Source: Litorimonas sp039975855 (GTDB lineage Bacteria; Pseudomonadota; Alphaproteobacteria; Caulobacterales; Maricaulaceae). From it: a DNA stretch of 64,000 bases. The DNA lies in assembly GCA_039975855.1 (NCBI GenBank), contig JBDWGH010000002.1, forward strand, positions 868,001 to 932,000, given 5' to 3'. Of this stretch, positions 25,805 through 34,134 are shown in pieces; positions within the stretch are counted from its first letter, which is position 1; each line of letters starts with the position of its first letter. The notes below the pieces were generated by a model. It was not told the origin of the DNA. It saw nothing but the letters and a program-made list of their open reading frames with translations, and made no database searches. The position numbers and the translations under genes are program-made.

Positions 25805-26463
25805 TACGTATTCAATTCATTTTTGTACAATAACAAGTGCAAGATAGTTATAAAAAACAAGACAAAGAGAAAAATGAGTTTTAAAATCACAATTTTTGTT
25901 TGGTAATCGACTTCCAGAAAATTCATTTCATTCAGTGTCATAGCGAAATTGAAGAATCCGTGAATTGTGCATACTGAAATAAACAAAACTAGTTTTTTAC
26001 GAATAAGGGATAAAACTGCGGAGAAAAATAAAAAGAAATGTATAAGAGGGTGTATTACAGCGGATAACAAACCCAATAAATATAGTGATTTAATGTGCTG
26101 ATTCTCTCTACCTGTTATCCAAAAATCTACAATGGATGATTGTTCAGCCCATCCGTACATGACGGCTAACAAGATCGAAGCAAAAGTTAGAACTCGAACC
26201 AAATTTTGTTTGATGCGATAATTTCTTATGGCGTAAGACAATAGAAGAAACCCTATCAAACCTCGGACAAATTCCTCCAGAAATCCGAGAATTGCAAATT
26301 TTGTGGGCTCGTCGGTTATATTCAAAGTAATATTTATTATTTCACCCAGTATTGTCATAATTGTGACTGTGGTGAGCGAGCAAGGAATAGCCACCATGAA
26401 TCCTGCCAACATGAAACGCCAAAATGACAGAATTGGCGTTTCTTTCTCTTGTTGAATTTGCAA
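25804..26463 (-). CDS. PrsW-like intramembrane protease candidate
   Basis: About 220 residues if started at TTG 26463, one base after the stop of cargo peptide 1 and behind a GGCGGA sequence; the open frame runs to 26523 and an ATG lies at 26412. There are seven or so membrane helices. Membrane-embedded polar motifs follow the order of PrsW/CPBP glutamic-type proteases: FLEEFVRG (E-E-x-x-R), VMYGWAEQSS (compare GFGFAEN), VIHPLIHFF and TIHGFFNFAM (H-x-x-x-N). Possible jobs are leader or cargo processing, regulated proteolysis, or self-immunity; all are inference. It is strongly AT-rich. Confidence 0.7.
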   Translation of the reverse strand: MQIQQEKETPILSFWRFMLAGFMVAIPCSLTTVTIMTILGEIINITLNITDEPTKFAILGFLEEFVRGLIGFLLLSYAIRNYRIKQNLVRVLTFASILLAVMYGWAEQSSIVDFWITGRENQHIKSLYLLGLLSAVIHPLIHFFLFFSAVLSLIRKKLVLFISVCTIHGFFNFAMTLNEMNFLEVDYQTKIVILKLIFLFVLFFITILHLLLYKNELNT

Positions 26464-26464
26464 C

Positions 26465-26839
26465 TTAATCCGCCAAATGAGAGCAGTCAGTGCCTGGTTC
26501 CGCGTATTCCATACAGGAAACAACTAAGAGCGACGGGTTGTCTCGAGGAATTGTCCAGCTCCAAGTAGCTGCGTTAGTTCCGATGCTTGGTGGCAAAATA
26601 TCTCCACCAATCTCGAAATCGTCAGCGTTAGCAATGTTGATTTCCAATCCTCCGGTCCCCCATGGAATATCCCTTCCAGCAAGGAATGGATTATTAAAGT
26701 CACTGAACGGGTCAGTAAAATAATTTTCTACGCCGTAATACATAGGATCCGCACCTCGTTCTATTTCCGAGCGGCTTACTGTTTCACCTAGACCCCCACT
26801 GACCATTCCCATTTCGTTTAAGTTTAGTTCTCGCATCAT
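26465..26839 (-). CDS. Double-glycine-leader cargo peptide 1
   Basis: 124 residues. The leader MMRELNLNEMGMVSGG is a textbook double-glycine leader (hydrophobics at -4, -7 and -12, Gly-Gly at -2/-1), cut by C39 peptidases. The mature part would be 108 residues, acidic, rich in aromatic residues, Asn and Asp, with two cysteines near the end (SCMEYAEPGTDC) that could pair. It is much longer than usual bacteriocins, and I recognise no family. AAAGGAAAT lies before the ATG. Confidence 0.82.
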   Translation of the reverse strand: MMRELNLNEMGMVSGGLGETVSRSEIERGADPMYYGVENYFTDPFSDFNNPFLAGRDIPWGTGGLEINIANADDFEIGGDILPPSIGTNAATWSWTIPRDNPSLLVVSCMEYAEPGTDCSHLAD

Positions 26840-26953
26840 GGCTATTTCCTTTCATTGCCAATTGCGGCGGGGTCGTGGTATACGGCCTCGCCTAGTGCAG
26901 GAAGGGACAGATGGATTGTGTTCTACTTCAAGACCGTCTGTCTCTTCCGATTT
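26831..26953 (-). repeat. Conserved 5' leader, copy A (cargo peptide 1)
   Basis: This block covers the first codons and about 115 bases upstream of peptide 1. It is identical to 27206-27328 except for three bases. It includes a stem-loop at 26906-26942 (GACAGATGG / CCGTCTGTC on the plus strand, one mismatch, 19-base loop) and the ribosome site. Confidence 0.92.
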
Positions 26954-27016
26954 TAATATATTATGGAATATAACTCGATTGTCAGGCATTTGTGATGTTG
27001 CCTAACAAGAAGAATT

Positions 27017-27214
27017 TTAATCCTCTAGAGTAGTGTAAGCATCATCTCCAGTAGGGCCGTCCACGCCACCGTTCGGATGACCAGTCGGACCACCGGAAGT
27101 CATTCCACCTGGTCCGCCAGGAGGATTAACAGGGTACGGCCCCCATTCTTCGGGGTTCACAAGAGAGCCCCCACTCACTATTTCCATTTCATCTAAGTTT
27201 AATTGTCGCATCAT
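27017..27214 (-). CDS. Double-glycine-leader cargo peptide 2 (Gly/Pro-rich)
   Basis: 65 residues. The leader MMRQLNLDEMEIVSGG is nearly the same as in peptide 1. The mature 49 residues are unrelated: rich in Gly and Pro (NPPGGPGGMTSGGPTG...), acidic at the end (TTLED), no cysteine and no hydrophobic helix, so a pore-forming peptide is unlikely. It has the same ribosome site and 5' leader as peptide 1. Confidence 0.8.
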   Translation of the reverse strand: MMRQLNLDEMEIVSGGSLVNPEEWGPYPVNPPGGPGGMTSGGPTGHPNGGVDGPTGDDAYTTLED

Positions 27215-27328
27215 GGCTATTTCCTTTCATTGCCAATTGCGGCGGGACCATGGTATACGGCCTCGCCTAGTGCAGGAAGGGACAGATGGATTGTGTTCTA
27301 CTTCAAGACCGTCTGTCTCTTCCGATTT
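27206..27328 (-). repeat. Conserved 5' leader, copy B (cargo peptide 2)
   Basis: Second copy, offset 375 bases from copy A, 120 of 123 bases identical. The three differences cluster in GGCGGGACCATGG versus GGCGGGGTCGTGG. The stem-loop lies at 27281-27317. Similarity continues, more weakly, through the leader-peptide codons and then stops at the mature parts. Confidence 0.92.
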
Positions 27329-27388
27329 ACGATCATCCCTTTTGAAGATAATCAGGTCATCGGGCACATATGTGCCTGAATTCATGCG

Positions 27389-27676
27389 CTACCGATTCAA
27401 GAAACGATTTCGAAAAGAGTGATTACCCGGGGTTCGTCCGAGGCTTAGCGCTGTTTGTTCTGTACGATAGACTGTATCCAAATCCTGCCAATTGCTCCCA
27501 GGGGCACGGAGGGGCAATTGGCTAGGCTGGATAACCTCAGGCGGGCTTGGCTTGGGAGCCAAGCTCACCGCTCCGGGCGAACGCCGGAGAAAGGTCTCCA
27601 TGTCAAAGGAGGATACAGTATGAGAGGTAAAACCACCGGACGCTTGCGCCATTTCCCGATCATTCAATTCCCGCAT
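27389..27676 (-). CDS. Double-glycine-leader cargo peptide 3
   Basis: 95 residues. The leader MRELNDREMAQASGG keeps the charged N-terminus, hydrophobic spacing and Gly-Gly end; the mature 80 residues (FTSHTVSSFDMETFLRRS...) are basic and proline-containing, ending HSFRNRFLNR, unlike peptides 1 and 2. AGGA lies upstream of the ATG. It is the first peptide gene of the operon and follows the palindrome at 27700. Confidence 0.78.
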   Translation of the reverse strand: MRELNDREMAQASGGFTSHTVSSFDMETFLRRSPGAVSLAPKPSPPEVIQPSQLPLRAPGSNWQDLDTVYRTEQTALSLGRTPGNHSFRNRFLNR

Positions 27677-27699
27677 AAATACATCCTGCTCTTCAATTT

Positions 27700-27715
27700 G
27701 TTACTATGGGGTAAC
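27700..27715. promoter_or_regulatory. Palindromic operator candidate upstream of the peptide genes
   Basis: GTTAC-TATGGG-GTAAC, extended by TTT...AAA to an 8-bp inverted repeat, 24 bases before the ATG of peptide 3. The same GTTAC-N6-GTAAC form occurs at 31680-31695, the other control region of the island. Confidence 0.65.
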
Positions 27716-27788
27716 AAAAAAGGAAGAAATGTCTAGGAAAAGTTAATGAAAAATTGGAAAAATATATTACGCCTTATCTTTCAGGTGG

Positions 27789-28226
27789 TTAAACAGCGCT
27801 TACGACTGAGACAGCTTCAGTTTCCGAGGCGTTTAATAGGCTTTCATTCTCAACCATTTTGCGAACGATGGTGTAAATAATATGTGCCAAAGGCCGTGCA
27901 GTTTCCTCTGCTGTGCGCTCTAGCGCTGCGTAAACTTCGGGGTCTTTGATTCGGAAAGCCATGCGGATCGACTTTTTATCCTGCGCCGTAGGCGGAGAAA
28001 AAATGAGCGGAAAGTCCGATTCTGTTTCGATGAATTCATCGAAACCGATTTCCCTATGGATTTGGACGAGCTTTCCCGAAATCAATCTCTGATGTGAGAG
28101 CTTCTTTGCTTTTGCTGTCCCATATAGGCGGACTTGGTTTTGATAATGCGAGTCCTTCATGCGCTGGATTCCAGCCTGAAGCGGCGCATCAATTCGAACC
28201 TGCACTTGAATTGAACTAACGGTCAT
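27789..28226 (-). CDS. Ribbon-helix-helix-like regulator candidate
   Basis: 145 residues. Residues about 86-122 (KSIRMAFRIKDPEVYAALERTAEETARPLAHIIYTIVRKM) look like a strand-helix-helix DNA-binding unit, and the N-terminus (SIQVQVRIDAPLQAGIQRMKDS) could hold another. I do not recognise a named family. The start overlaps the end of the TPR sensor gene by 11 bases, so the two are coupled. It is the best candidate to bind the two GTTAC palindromes. Confidence 0.55.
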   Translation of the reverse strand: MTVSSIQVQVRIDAPLQAGIQRMKDSHYQNQVRLYGTAKAKKLSHQRLISGKLVQIHREIGFDEFIETESDFPLIFSPPTAQDKKSIRMAFRIKDPEVYAALERTAEETARPLAHIIYTIVRKMVENESLLNASETEAVSVVSAV

Positions 28227-31200
28227 TCATTGTCTCCAACCGGATAACATTAGAATCATCATCGTAGAATTGAAAGTCTAAAACCTTGGGGGCTGGGATA
28301 CGGTATTCTGCCGTCCAACCACTTTCCGATGTTTTTCCAAAATGGGAAACTCCACCGAGCCGAGCGATAGCATCCCTCCCTCCGGAATAGTGGACATCCG
28401 GCTCCTGAAGCGCATTGCCTGTATCGGTAATCGACATAGTAAATACGCCAGAGTCATCATCATACGCAAATTTTATCATAATGGAGCCATAATCAGTATG
28501 ATCGATCGACGCCTGAACCGCTTCCTTTAAAGCATATTCAATATATTGAACGTCTGTGGACACTACCGGCAAAGTGCCTTTTGCCTGGAATTTGATTGAA
28601 ACATCCTTTGCGGGTCGTTGGGCTTCCCAATACTTTTGGATGTCTCTTGCAAAGCTATCCAGTCGGACAACTTCATTTACAACAGATTGTTCTGACGTTG
28701 AATTTCTGCGCTGAAGGGATCGTTGGGTTTGCTCGCTCTCATGCTCGCGCAAGTCTTCCAATATTGTCTCTAATCGGGTGGATATGACGATATCATCGAC
28801 ATTCTCACTAACTTTTTCGAGACTATTGGACACCTTACGAACGAACCTTTGCGTGTCTAAAAGGGACTCTTTATAATTGCGATTAAAAATTTGGCCTCGA
28901 CTATCAAGTTTCGCATTTAACTTTATTACGTTTGATTTTTCACGATAGGCCACAAGGAAAGCCCCAAGACCAATGAGTGAAAGCCCTCCAGCAATTGCAA
29001 GTAAATATCGTGTCAACCGCGTCTGAGCTTGTGTCGCTATTCTTTCACGCTCGAGACCGTCGAGGGCATTTTGAGTTGCCTGAATTTGCGCCTGCTGACG
29101 GCTGTGAGTAAGTTGATCTTTGAACGAATATTCAGCTTGGTCGAGTTGTTGCTGTGCCCTCGCATATTCGCGTTGGAGACCAACCACATTTTCGTCCCCA
29201 TCGGATTTTGCAATTAAATATCGAGCCCGTAGAATTTCGGGTTGAATGACCTTTAGCAAGGCGTCCGAGTGATCAGCTGGAATTTGGTTAGAAAGCTCAT
29301 TTCGAAATTTCTTAATGTACTTTATATCCCCCTGGTTGTTCGCACTACGGAGCCGGTCCAGAAGGATATATGGTTTGAGCTCTGAAATGGTAGACGCGGC
29401 AAGAATGACATCGAAAAGTTCATTCGCCGAATCCAGATTGCCAAGCCCCATCAAAGCCTTTGCCCTGACCCATTTTCGAGCGATAACGAGCTCTGAAGAT
29501 GCCTCTGACTCTAAGTCCATCATATCCAGCGTTGAAATAGCGTCTTGAAAATATCCTTCGTTCTCCAAAGTGATCGCGACCAACATGAGCATAGTATCAA
29601 CATCTAAATACCGCCCAAGGATGGAGGCTTCATTTGCCTGTCTTTCAATTTGATCGATCAAGTTAGCGGAATTCCCTTCTAAAAAATATAGAAGGACCTC
29701 CAAATTCTCCAAGTCAAAGACGAAATCCTGACTTCGGGGGTCTTCGGCATCGATGCCGGCCCTCAAAGCAAGAACATTAACCCAGCTTTTTTGGGCCCGA
29801 TAGGAGTACACGTCATCAACTATTTTTAGCAGTTGGCTATAGTCAATTCCATCAGTTCGGCGCGGAGAAAGGACGAGAATTGGGTCAACCTGCGGCACTT
29901 TCTTCTTAAGGAGGTTTATAAAAAGCGGCTCTTGTTGAATGCGCAAAAGAGACGTCTTGTTTTTATCTATAACAGATTTGAAACTTGGATCTGACCATTC
30001 CAGAGCGTCAGAATATAGACTGCCCTCAAGCCTAGAGTTCCAATTAAATCCGAAAATGGAATCCATAAACTGACTTTCAGCGCCCGAAGTGTTATCTCTC
30101 GAGGCGTTGGAAATACTTCGTAGCCGAGAGACGGTTTTTCGCAAAGTGTTAGAAACCTCTTCAGGGAGTTGCCTGTCACTAGAATATTCAAAATTTGGGA
30201 TGCGACCGACCAGCTTTTTTTGAATGGAGCCGTCTTTCAAAACATAGTCAAATGAGCTAGAGTGATTGTCTTCGAAAAAAGCCGTTCTTCTTGCTAGAGA
30301 CTGAGAGACTTTGACCTTTTTTGCCCCGTAATATGCTGTTTCGAAATCAATTTCTCCAGCTCTATAGCGAGCCCAGTAAGACAACGCTTGAGCCGAAATA
30401 TTTCCCTCATCATATTTTTCTTCATAAATATCGATACCAGCGCGAATTTGATCTGACGTTCCTTCCAGAATTAACTTCTCTAAATTATACTTAGAAGAAA
30501 ACCTCTGAACCAATCTAGTCTTAGTTGGAAATGAATTTATTTTCTCTAAAAGCTCTGACGCGTGTGCCTGATTGCCTTGTTCGAGGGTATAATCATAAAA
30601 TGCATAGTAAAAAAGAAGAGTATTTTCTTGATTGATACCAGAGTCTGAAAATTCAATCTCGGTAAATCGCTTGAATATTTTTAATAGCTCATGTCGGGGA
30701 ATTTCAGTTTGTAGAGGCGCCATAAGATTGAGCAGTCCGTTTACGTATAGTGGCGGCAAATCCATCTGTTCCAAGTGATACATCCCTTTGATCAGGTTAC
30801 GGTAGGAATTGGGCGCGTCCAAAGCATATGAATACTCATGCGAGAGCATGGTTGCATAAAAAAACTCGTAGAGATCCCGGAACGGGTCATTAATGGACGG
30901 CTCTAAAAACCTAGCCTGATCGATGTTACTTTTTTCTTGCACCGACAATTTTGACGACCTGAAAGTAAAGTCATCTCTCATCGCAGGCAGCGCGATGAGC
31001 CAATCTGGGTCTGAGGTTTTATGTTTTTGTGCTTCTGCTTGATCAATATCCCAATGTAACGATGCATGCGGGTCTACCTCCTGAGAAATTGAAAATTTGA
31101 CAAACCTTTCATTTCCCAACGAAGTCGCAACGTCTCTTAAACGTAATCGTAATCGAGCTACATCTCCTCCAACTTCTCCAGTGTCGAGCAACCAAATATA

Positions 31201-31452
31201 AGCGGCTAAAACTTTAAGGTCATTGGATTGATAGACATGCTCGGGAACCGTCACGCTATCCTTATGCCGCTCATAAAGGTCAACCAGGTTGTTTAAACGC
31301 TCTAGCCACTCTTCCGTCGTCACGTTTTCGCTTGACAGGAAAACGCCCGAAACTTCTGAGGGTTCAGAGGATTGAGCGAAGCCCTGCATAAAACTCAGCA
31401 AAGCTATAAAGAGCCCCATAAGAAAACCCTGAAGGGCCAATTTTAGTTTCAT
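28216..31452 (-). CDS. Large TPR sensor with a degenerate histidine-kinase-type ATPase domain
   Basis: 1078 residues. A signal peptide (1-26), a long helical TPR-like region to about 800, one helix at about 816-836 (YLLAIAGGLSLIGLGAFLVAY), a coiled coil, then a GHKL/HATPase-like domain (about 925-1055). The N-box reads KEAVQASIDHT where active kinases have E-x-x-x-N; the Asn position (about 981) is Ala. The D-x-G box (SITDTGNAL, Asp1010) remains. I find no phospho-acceptor H-box. It may sense a periplasmic signal and act without kinase activity. No partner receiver protein is present. Confidence 0.75.
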   Translation of the reverse strand: MKLKLALQGFLMGLFIALLSFMQGFAQSSEPSEVSGVFLSSENVTTEEWLERLNNLVDLYERHKDSVTVPEHVYQSNDLKVLAAYIWLLDTGEVGGDVARLRLRLRDVATSLGNERFVKFSISQEVDPHASLHWDIDQAEAQKHKTSDPDWLIALPAMRDDFTFRSSKLSVQEKSNIDQARFLEPSINDPFRDLYEFFYATMLSHEYSYALDAPNSYRNLIKGMYHLEQMDLPPLYVNGLLNLMAPLQTEIPRHELLKIFKRFTEIEFSDSGINQENTLLFYYAFYDYTLEQGNQAHASELLEKINSFPTKTRLVQRFSSKYNLEKLILEGTSDQIRAGIDIYEEKYDEGNISAQALSYWARYRAGEIDFETAYYGAKKVKVSQSLARRTAFFEDNHSSSFDYVLKDGSIQKKLVGRIPNFEYSSDRQLPEEVSNTLRKTVSRLRSISNASRDNTSGAESQFMDSIFGFNWNSRLEGSLYSDALEWSDPSFKSVIDKNKTSLLRIQQEPLFINLLKKKVPQVDPILVLSPRRTDGIDYSQLLKIVDDVYSYRAQKSWVNVLALRAGIDAEDPRSQDFVFDLENLEVLLYFLEGNSANLIDQIERQANEASILGRYLDVDTMLMLVAITLENEGYFQDAISTLDMMDLESEASSELVIARKWVRAKALMGLGNLDSANELFDVILAASTISELKPYILLDRLRSANNQGDIKYIKKFRNELSNQIPADHSDALLKVIQPEILRARYLIAKSDGDENVVGLQREYARAQQQLDQAEYSFKDQLTHSRQQAQIQATQNALDGLERERIATQAQTRLTRYLLAIAGGLSLIGLGAFLVAYREKSNVIKLNAKLDSRGQIFNRNYKESLLDTQRFVRKVSNSLEKVSENVDDIVISTRLETILEDLREHESEQTQRSLQRRNSTSEQSVVNEVVRLDSFARDIQKYWEAQRPAKDVSIKFQAKGTLPVVSTDVQYIEYALKEAVQASIDHTDYGSIMIKFAYDDDSGVFTMSITDTGNALQEPDVHYSGGRDAIARLGGVSHFGKTSESGWTAEYRIPAPKVLDFQFYDDDSNVIRLETMNDR

Positions 31453-31814
31453 TCCACTTCATCCCAAAAGCGACGTCAAAATTATCGAAAGCTAACTTCT
31501 TTATTTTCTGTCTAACAGCGCTTTCGAAACATAGTCTTGCAGGTGTATTTTTTTGATTGCAAGTAAGCTTGCTTAGAAACCTAACGGCGTCTTTTAGGAA
31601 AATCCGTCACGTTAATCATATGTGGAGGGCGTAAGACCCAAACTTCTAAATATATCCCAAAATTCACAGACTTTAAAAAGTTACTCTTGAGTAACGTAAA
31701 TGAAAACCCTAAGAACATCGTTACTTCTAAGTCGCAATTCAGAATATTGCAAATGAACAAGAGTAAGGAAATTTCATAGCCCGCTCCCAAGAAAGCAATC
31801 GTCACCGCTCCAGA
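31453..31814. other. Divergent control region between sensor and exporter genes
   Basis: 362 bases without a convincing gene. It must hold the promoters of the sensor-regulator operon and of the exporter. It contains the GTTAC palindrome (31680-31695), a further GTTAC half-site at 31720, and a small hairpin GCAAG-TAAG-CTTGC at 31559-31572. Confidence 0.65.
31680..31695. promoter_or_regulatory. Palindromic operator candidate in the divergent promoter
   Basis: GTTACTC-TT-GAGTAAC, a perfect 7-bp inverted repeat that is also GTTAC-N6-GTAAC, the same spacing as the site at 27700-27715. Confidence 0.65.
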
Positions 31815-34028
31815 ATGGAAAATATTGAGGGCGCTGAGAAACTCCATCTTTTTCGATGGAACAAATTATCTGTAATCTTACAGGCAGAGGCTGCCGAATG
31901 CGGCATAGCCTGTCTCGCAATGGTGGCTGGGTTTCATGGCTACCAAACAAGCCTGACCGAATTACGCCGTAAGTTCTCGGTATCTCTAAAGGGTGTGAAC
32001 TTAAAATCTCTGTCAGCAGCAGCGGATATGCTGGGTCTCTCAGCAAGGGGCTTGCGGTGCGATATGGAGGATCTGCGCAAGTTAAAAACTCCTTGTATCT
32101 TGCACTGGGGTTTAAATCACTTTGTCGTTTTGAAGCAGGCTGGACGACGTAAGATAACGATCCACGACCCTGCTCGCGGCAAACGCGTTCTGCCTCTTAC
32201 GGAAGTTTCAAAACATTTCACGGGGGTCGCGCTAGAGTTAACACCGACGCCTGATTTCGAAAAAAAGAAAGACAAGGAACGGGTCCGCATTATGGACCTA
32301 TGGTCAAAAATGACGGGCTTCATCCCTGTGATTTTGCAGATAATTGCCATCACCGTCATTTTACAGGTCTTCGCCGTCTTAGCCCCATTAGTGAATCAAT
32401 TGGTCATTGATGAAGCGATCGCAAAAGGAGATGTTGATTTTCTGAAGGTCATCATTCTTGGATTTGCGTTACTGCTTTTTGTCCAAACTGCCATCGGAGT
32501 TTTGCGTTCCTATGTAACCATGTATTTCGGCACGCTTCTGAATTTCCAGATGCGGTCTAATATGTTGCGTCATCTCATGAGGCTTGAGTCCGAGTTTTTT
32601 GAAAAGCGCCATATCGGGGACATCATGTCTCGCATGGGGTCGCTGCAACCTGTTCAAAACCTGTTCACTAGCTCGTTTGTTACGGTTCTCCTGGACGGCA
32701 TTATGGCTGTTGCGACCGGTGTCATCATGTTTCTATATTCACCATTGCTGGCTGGCGTGGTCTGCGGAATCATAGTTCTGTCCTTCTTGTCCCGGCTTGC
32801 GACTTTTCCATATGTCATACGGGTTACCGAAGAGCAGATTCAAAAGCAGGCGGATCTGCAAACCGTATCTTTAGAAACCATTCGTGGGGCGCGGGCGATA
32901 AAAATTTTTGGACGTGAGCAGCAGCGTCACGCCCACTGGCAAAACAGCTACGCGGACAGTGTGAATGTTGGACTTCGTCTCCAACGCTTCGGCATTGGAT
33001 CTGGCGCAGCGAATGGAATTGTCTTCGGGTTACTTGAACTGGGAATTTATTATCTTGGCGCGATGTTAGTAATTAACCAATCTTTGACTCTTGGCATGTT
33101 CTTCGCCTTTCAGAGTTATAGAGGGCAATTTAGTGGACGTATCAATTCACTAATTGGTCTCTATTTTTCATTCCGAACCGTCGGTCTCCACCTCGAGCGA
33201 TTGGCCGATATCGTATATGCTGACCAAGAGAAGGGGGTGGACGCTCCCCTGATGGTTGGGAAGAAAATCACCGGAGACATGAAAGTTGATAAACTAAGGT
33301 TTCGATATGGTGATAACGAACCTTGGGTCTTAGATAAGGTGAGCATGAAGATAAACCCAGGTGACCGGGTTGCTCTTGTTGGACCATCTGGCGGTGGTAA
33401 GACAACACTCTTAAAACTCCTCATTGGCCTTCATAATCCACAAGAGGGTGAAATTTTGTATGATGACAGATCACTTTCCACGACAGGTGTTCGCGCTATT
33501 CGGAATCAGATTGGTGTTGTGATGCAAGACGATCGCTTGTTGTCTGGCTCCCTGTCCGACAACATTAGTTTCTTTGACCCCGAATTGGATCAGCAAAAGG
33601 TAGAAAGTTGCGCACGTGCGGCCTTCATACATGATGATATTATGAAGATGCCGATGGGGTATCAGAGCCTTATTGGAGACATGGGTTCAATTTTGTCCGG
33701 CGGCCAAAAGCAACGCGTATTACTGGCTCGTGCGCTTTATAACAGTCCCCGTATTTTGTTCCTTGATGAAGGCACAGCCAATCTAGACCCGCAATCAGAG
33801 CGAAACATTGTAAACTTGTTGGCCCAACTCCCCATCACTCAAATCGTTGTGGCCCACCGACCTGCATCAATAGAGACCTGCAATCGTATTTTTCACGTTG
33901 AAAATGGGAAAGTGCAAGAGGTGGCACATGCTGCCAACTTGGACACGCATCACCCTGAACCAAAAGAAAAACCTATCATTCCGATTGATGCGATTTGGGG
34001 CCGCGGTCGTTTTTCATCTCTCGGGTAA
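31815..34028 (+). CDS. C39-peptidase-containing ABC exporter (PCAT)
   Basis: 737 residues in the standard order. The N-terminal C39 protease has Gln23, Cys29 (QAEAAECGIACLAM), His102 (GLNHFVVL) and Asp118 (IHDPARG), so it should be active. A six-helix ABC membrane domain (about 150-440) and an ATPase follow: GPSGGGKTT at 523-531, VVMQDDRLL, LSGGQKQR, ILFLDEGTANLD and VAHRP. It cuts double-glycine leaders and exports the cargo. Transcribed away from the sensor gene. Confidence 0.96.
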   Translation: MENIEGAEKLHLFRWNKLSVILQAEAAECGIACLAMVAGFHGYQTSLTELRRKFSVSLKGVNLKSLSAAADMLGLSARGLRCDMEDLRKLKTPCILHWGLNHFVVLKQAGRRKITIHDPARGKRVLPLTEVSKHFTGVALELTPTPDFEKKKDKERVRIMDLWSKMTGFIPVILQIIAITVILQVFAVLAPLVNQLVIDEAIAKGDVDFLKVIILGFALLLFVQTAIGVLRSYVTMYFGTLLNFQMRSNMLRHLMRLESEFFEKRHIGDIMSRMGSLQPVQNLFTSSFVTVLLDGIMAVATGVIMFLYSPLLAGVVCGIIVLSFLSRLATFPYVIRVTEEQIQKQADLQTVSLETIRGARAIKIFGREQQRHAHWQNSYADSVNVGLRLQRFGIGSGAANGIVFGLLELGIYYLGAMLVINQSLTLGMFFAFQSYRGQFSGRINSLIGLYFSFRTVGLHLERLADIVYADQEKGVDAPLMVGKKITGDMKVDKLRFRYGDNEPWVLDKVSMKINPGDRVALVGPSGGGKTTLLKLLIGLHNPQEGEILYDDRSLSTTGVRAIRNQIGVVMQDDRLLSGSLSDNISFFDPELDQQKVESCARAAFIHDDIMKMPMGYQSLIGDMGSILSGGQKQRVLLARALYNSPRILFLDEGTANLDPQSERNIVNLLAQLPITQIVVAHRPASIETCNRIFHVENGKVQEVAHAANLDTHHPEPKEKPIIPIDAIWGRGRFSSLG

Positions 34029-34134
34029 ATCAGAAAAACTATCTAAAACGCAATGGCAGATTTGAATAAACATAGAGCCTAAACCCCACATTTACCTAGC
34101 CTTATCGGACGAAATCGGATTTTCTTGGAAACTC

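Noticed and set aside
27213..27422. Plus-strand frame across the peptide-gene leader repeat
   Set aside because: It is the reverse of the conserved 5' leader of peptide 2; the duplicated DNA explains the open frame.
31581..31847. Open frame on the minus strand across the start of the C39 exporter gene
   Set aside because: It overlaps the exporter's start and the divergent control region, has no ribosome site and shows no protein-like conservation pattern.
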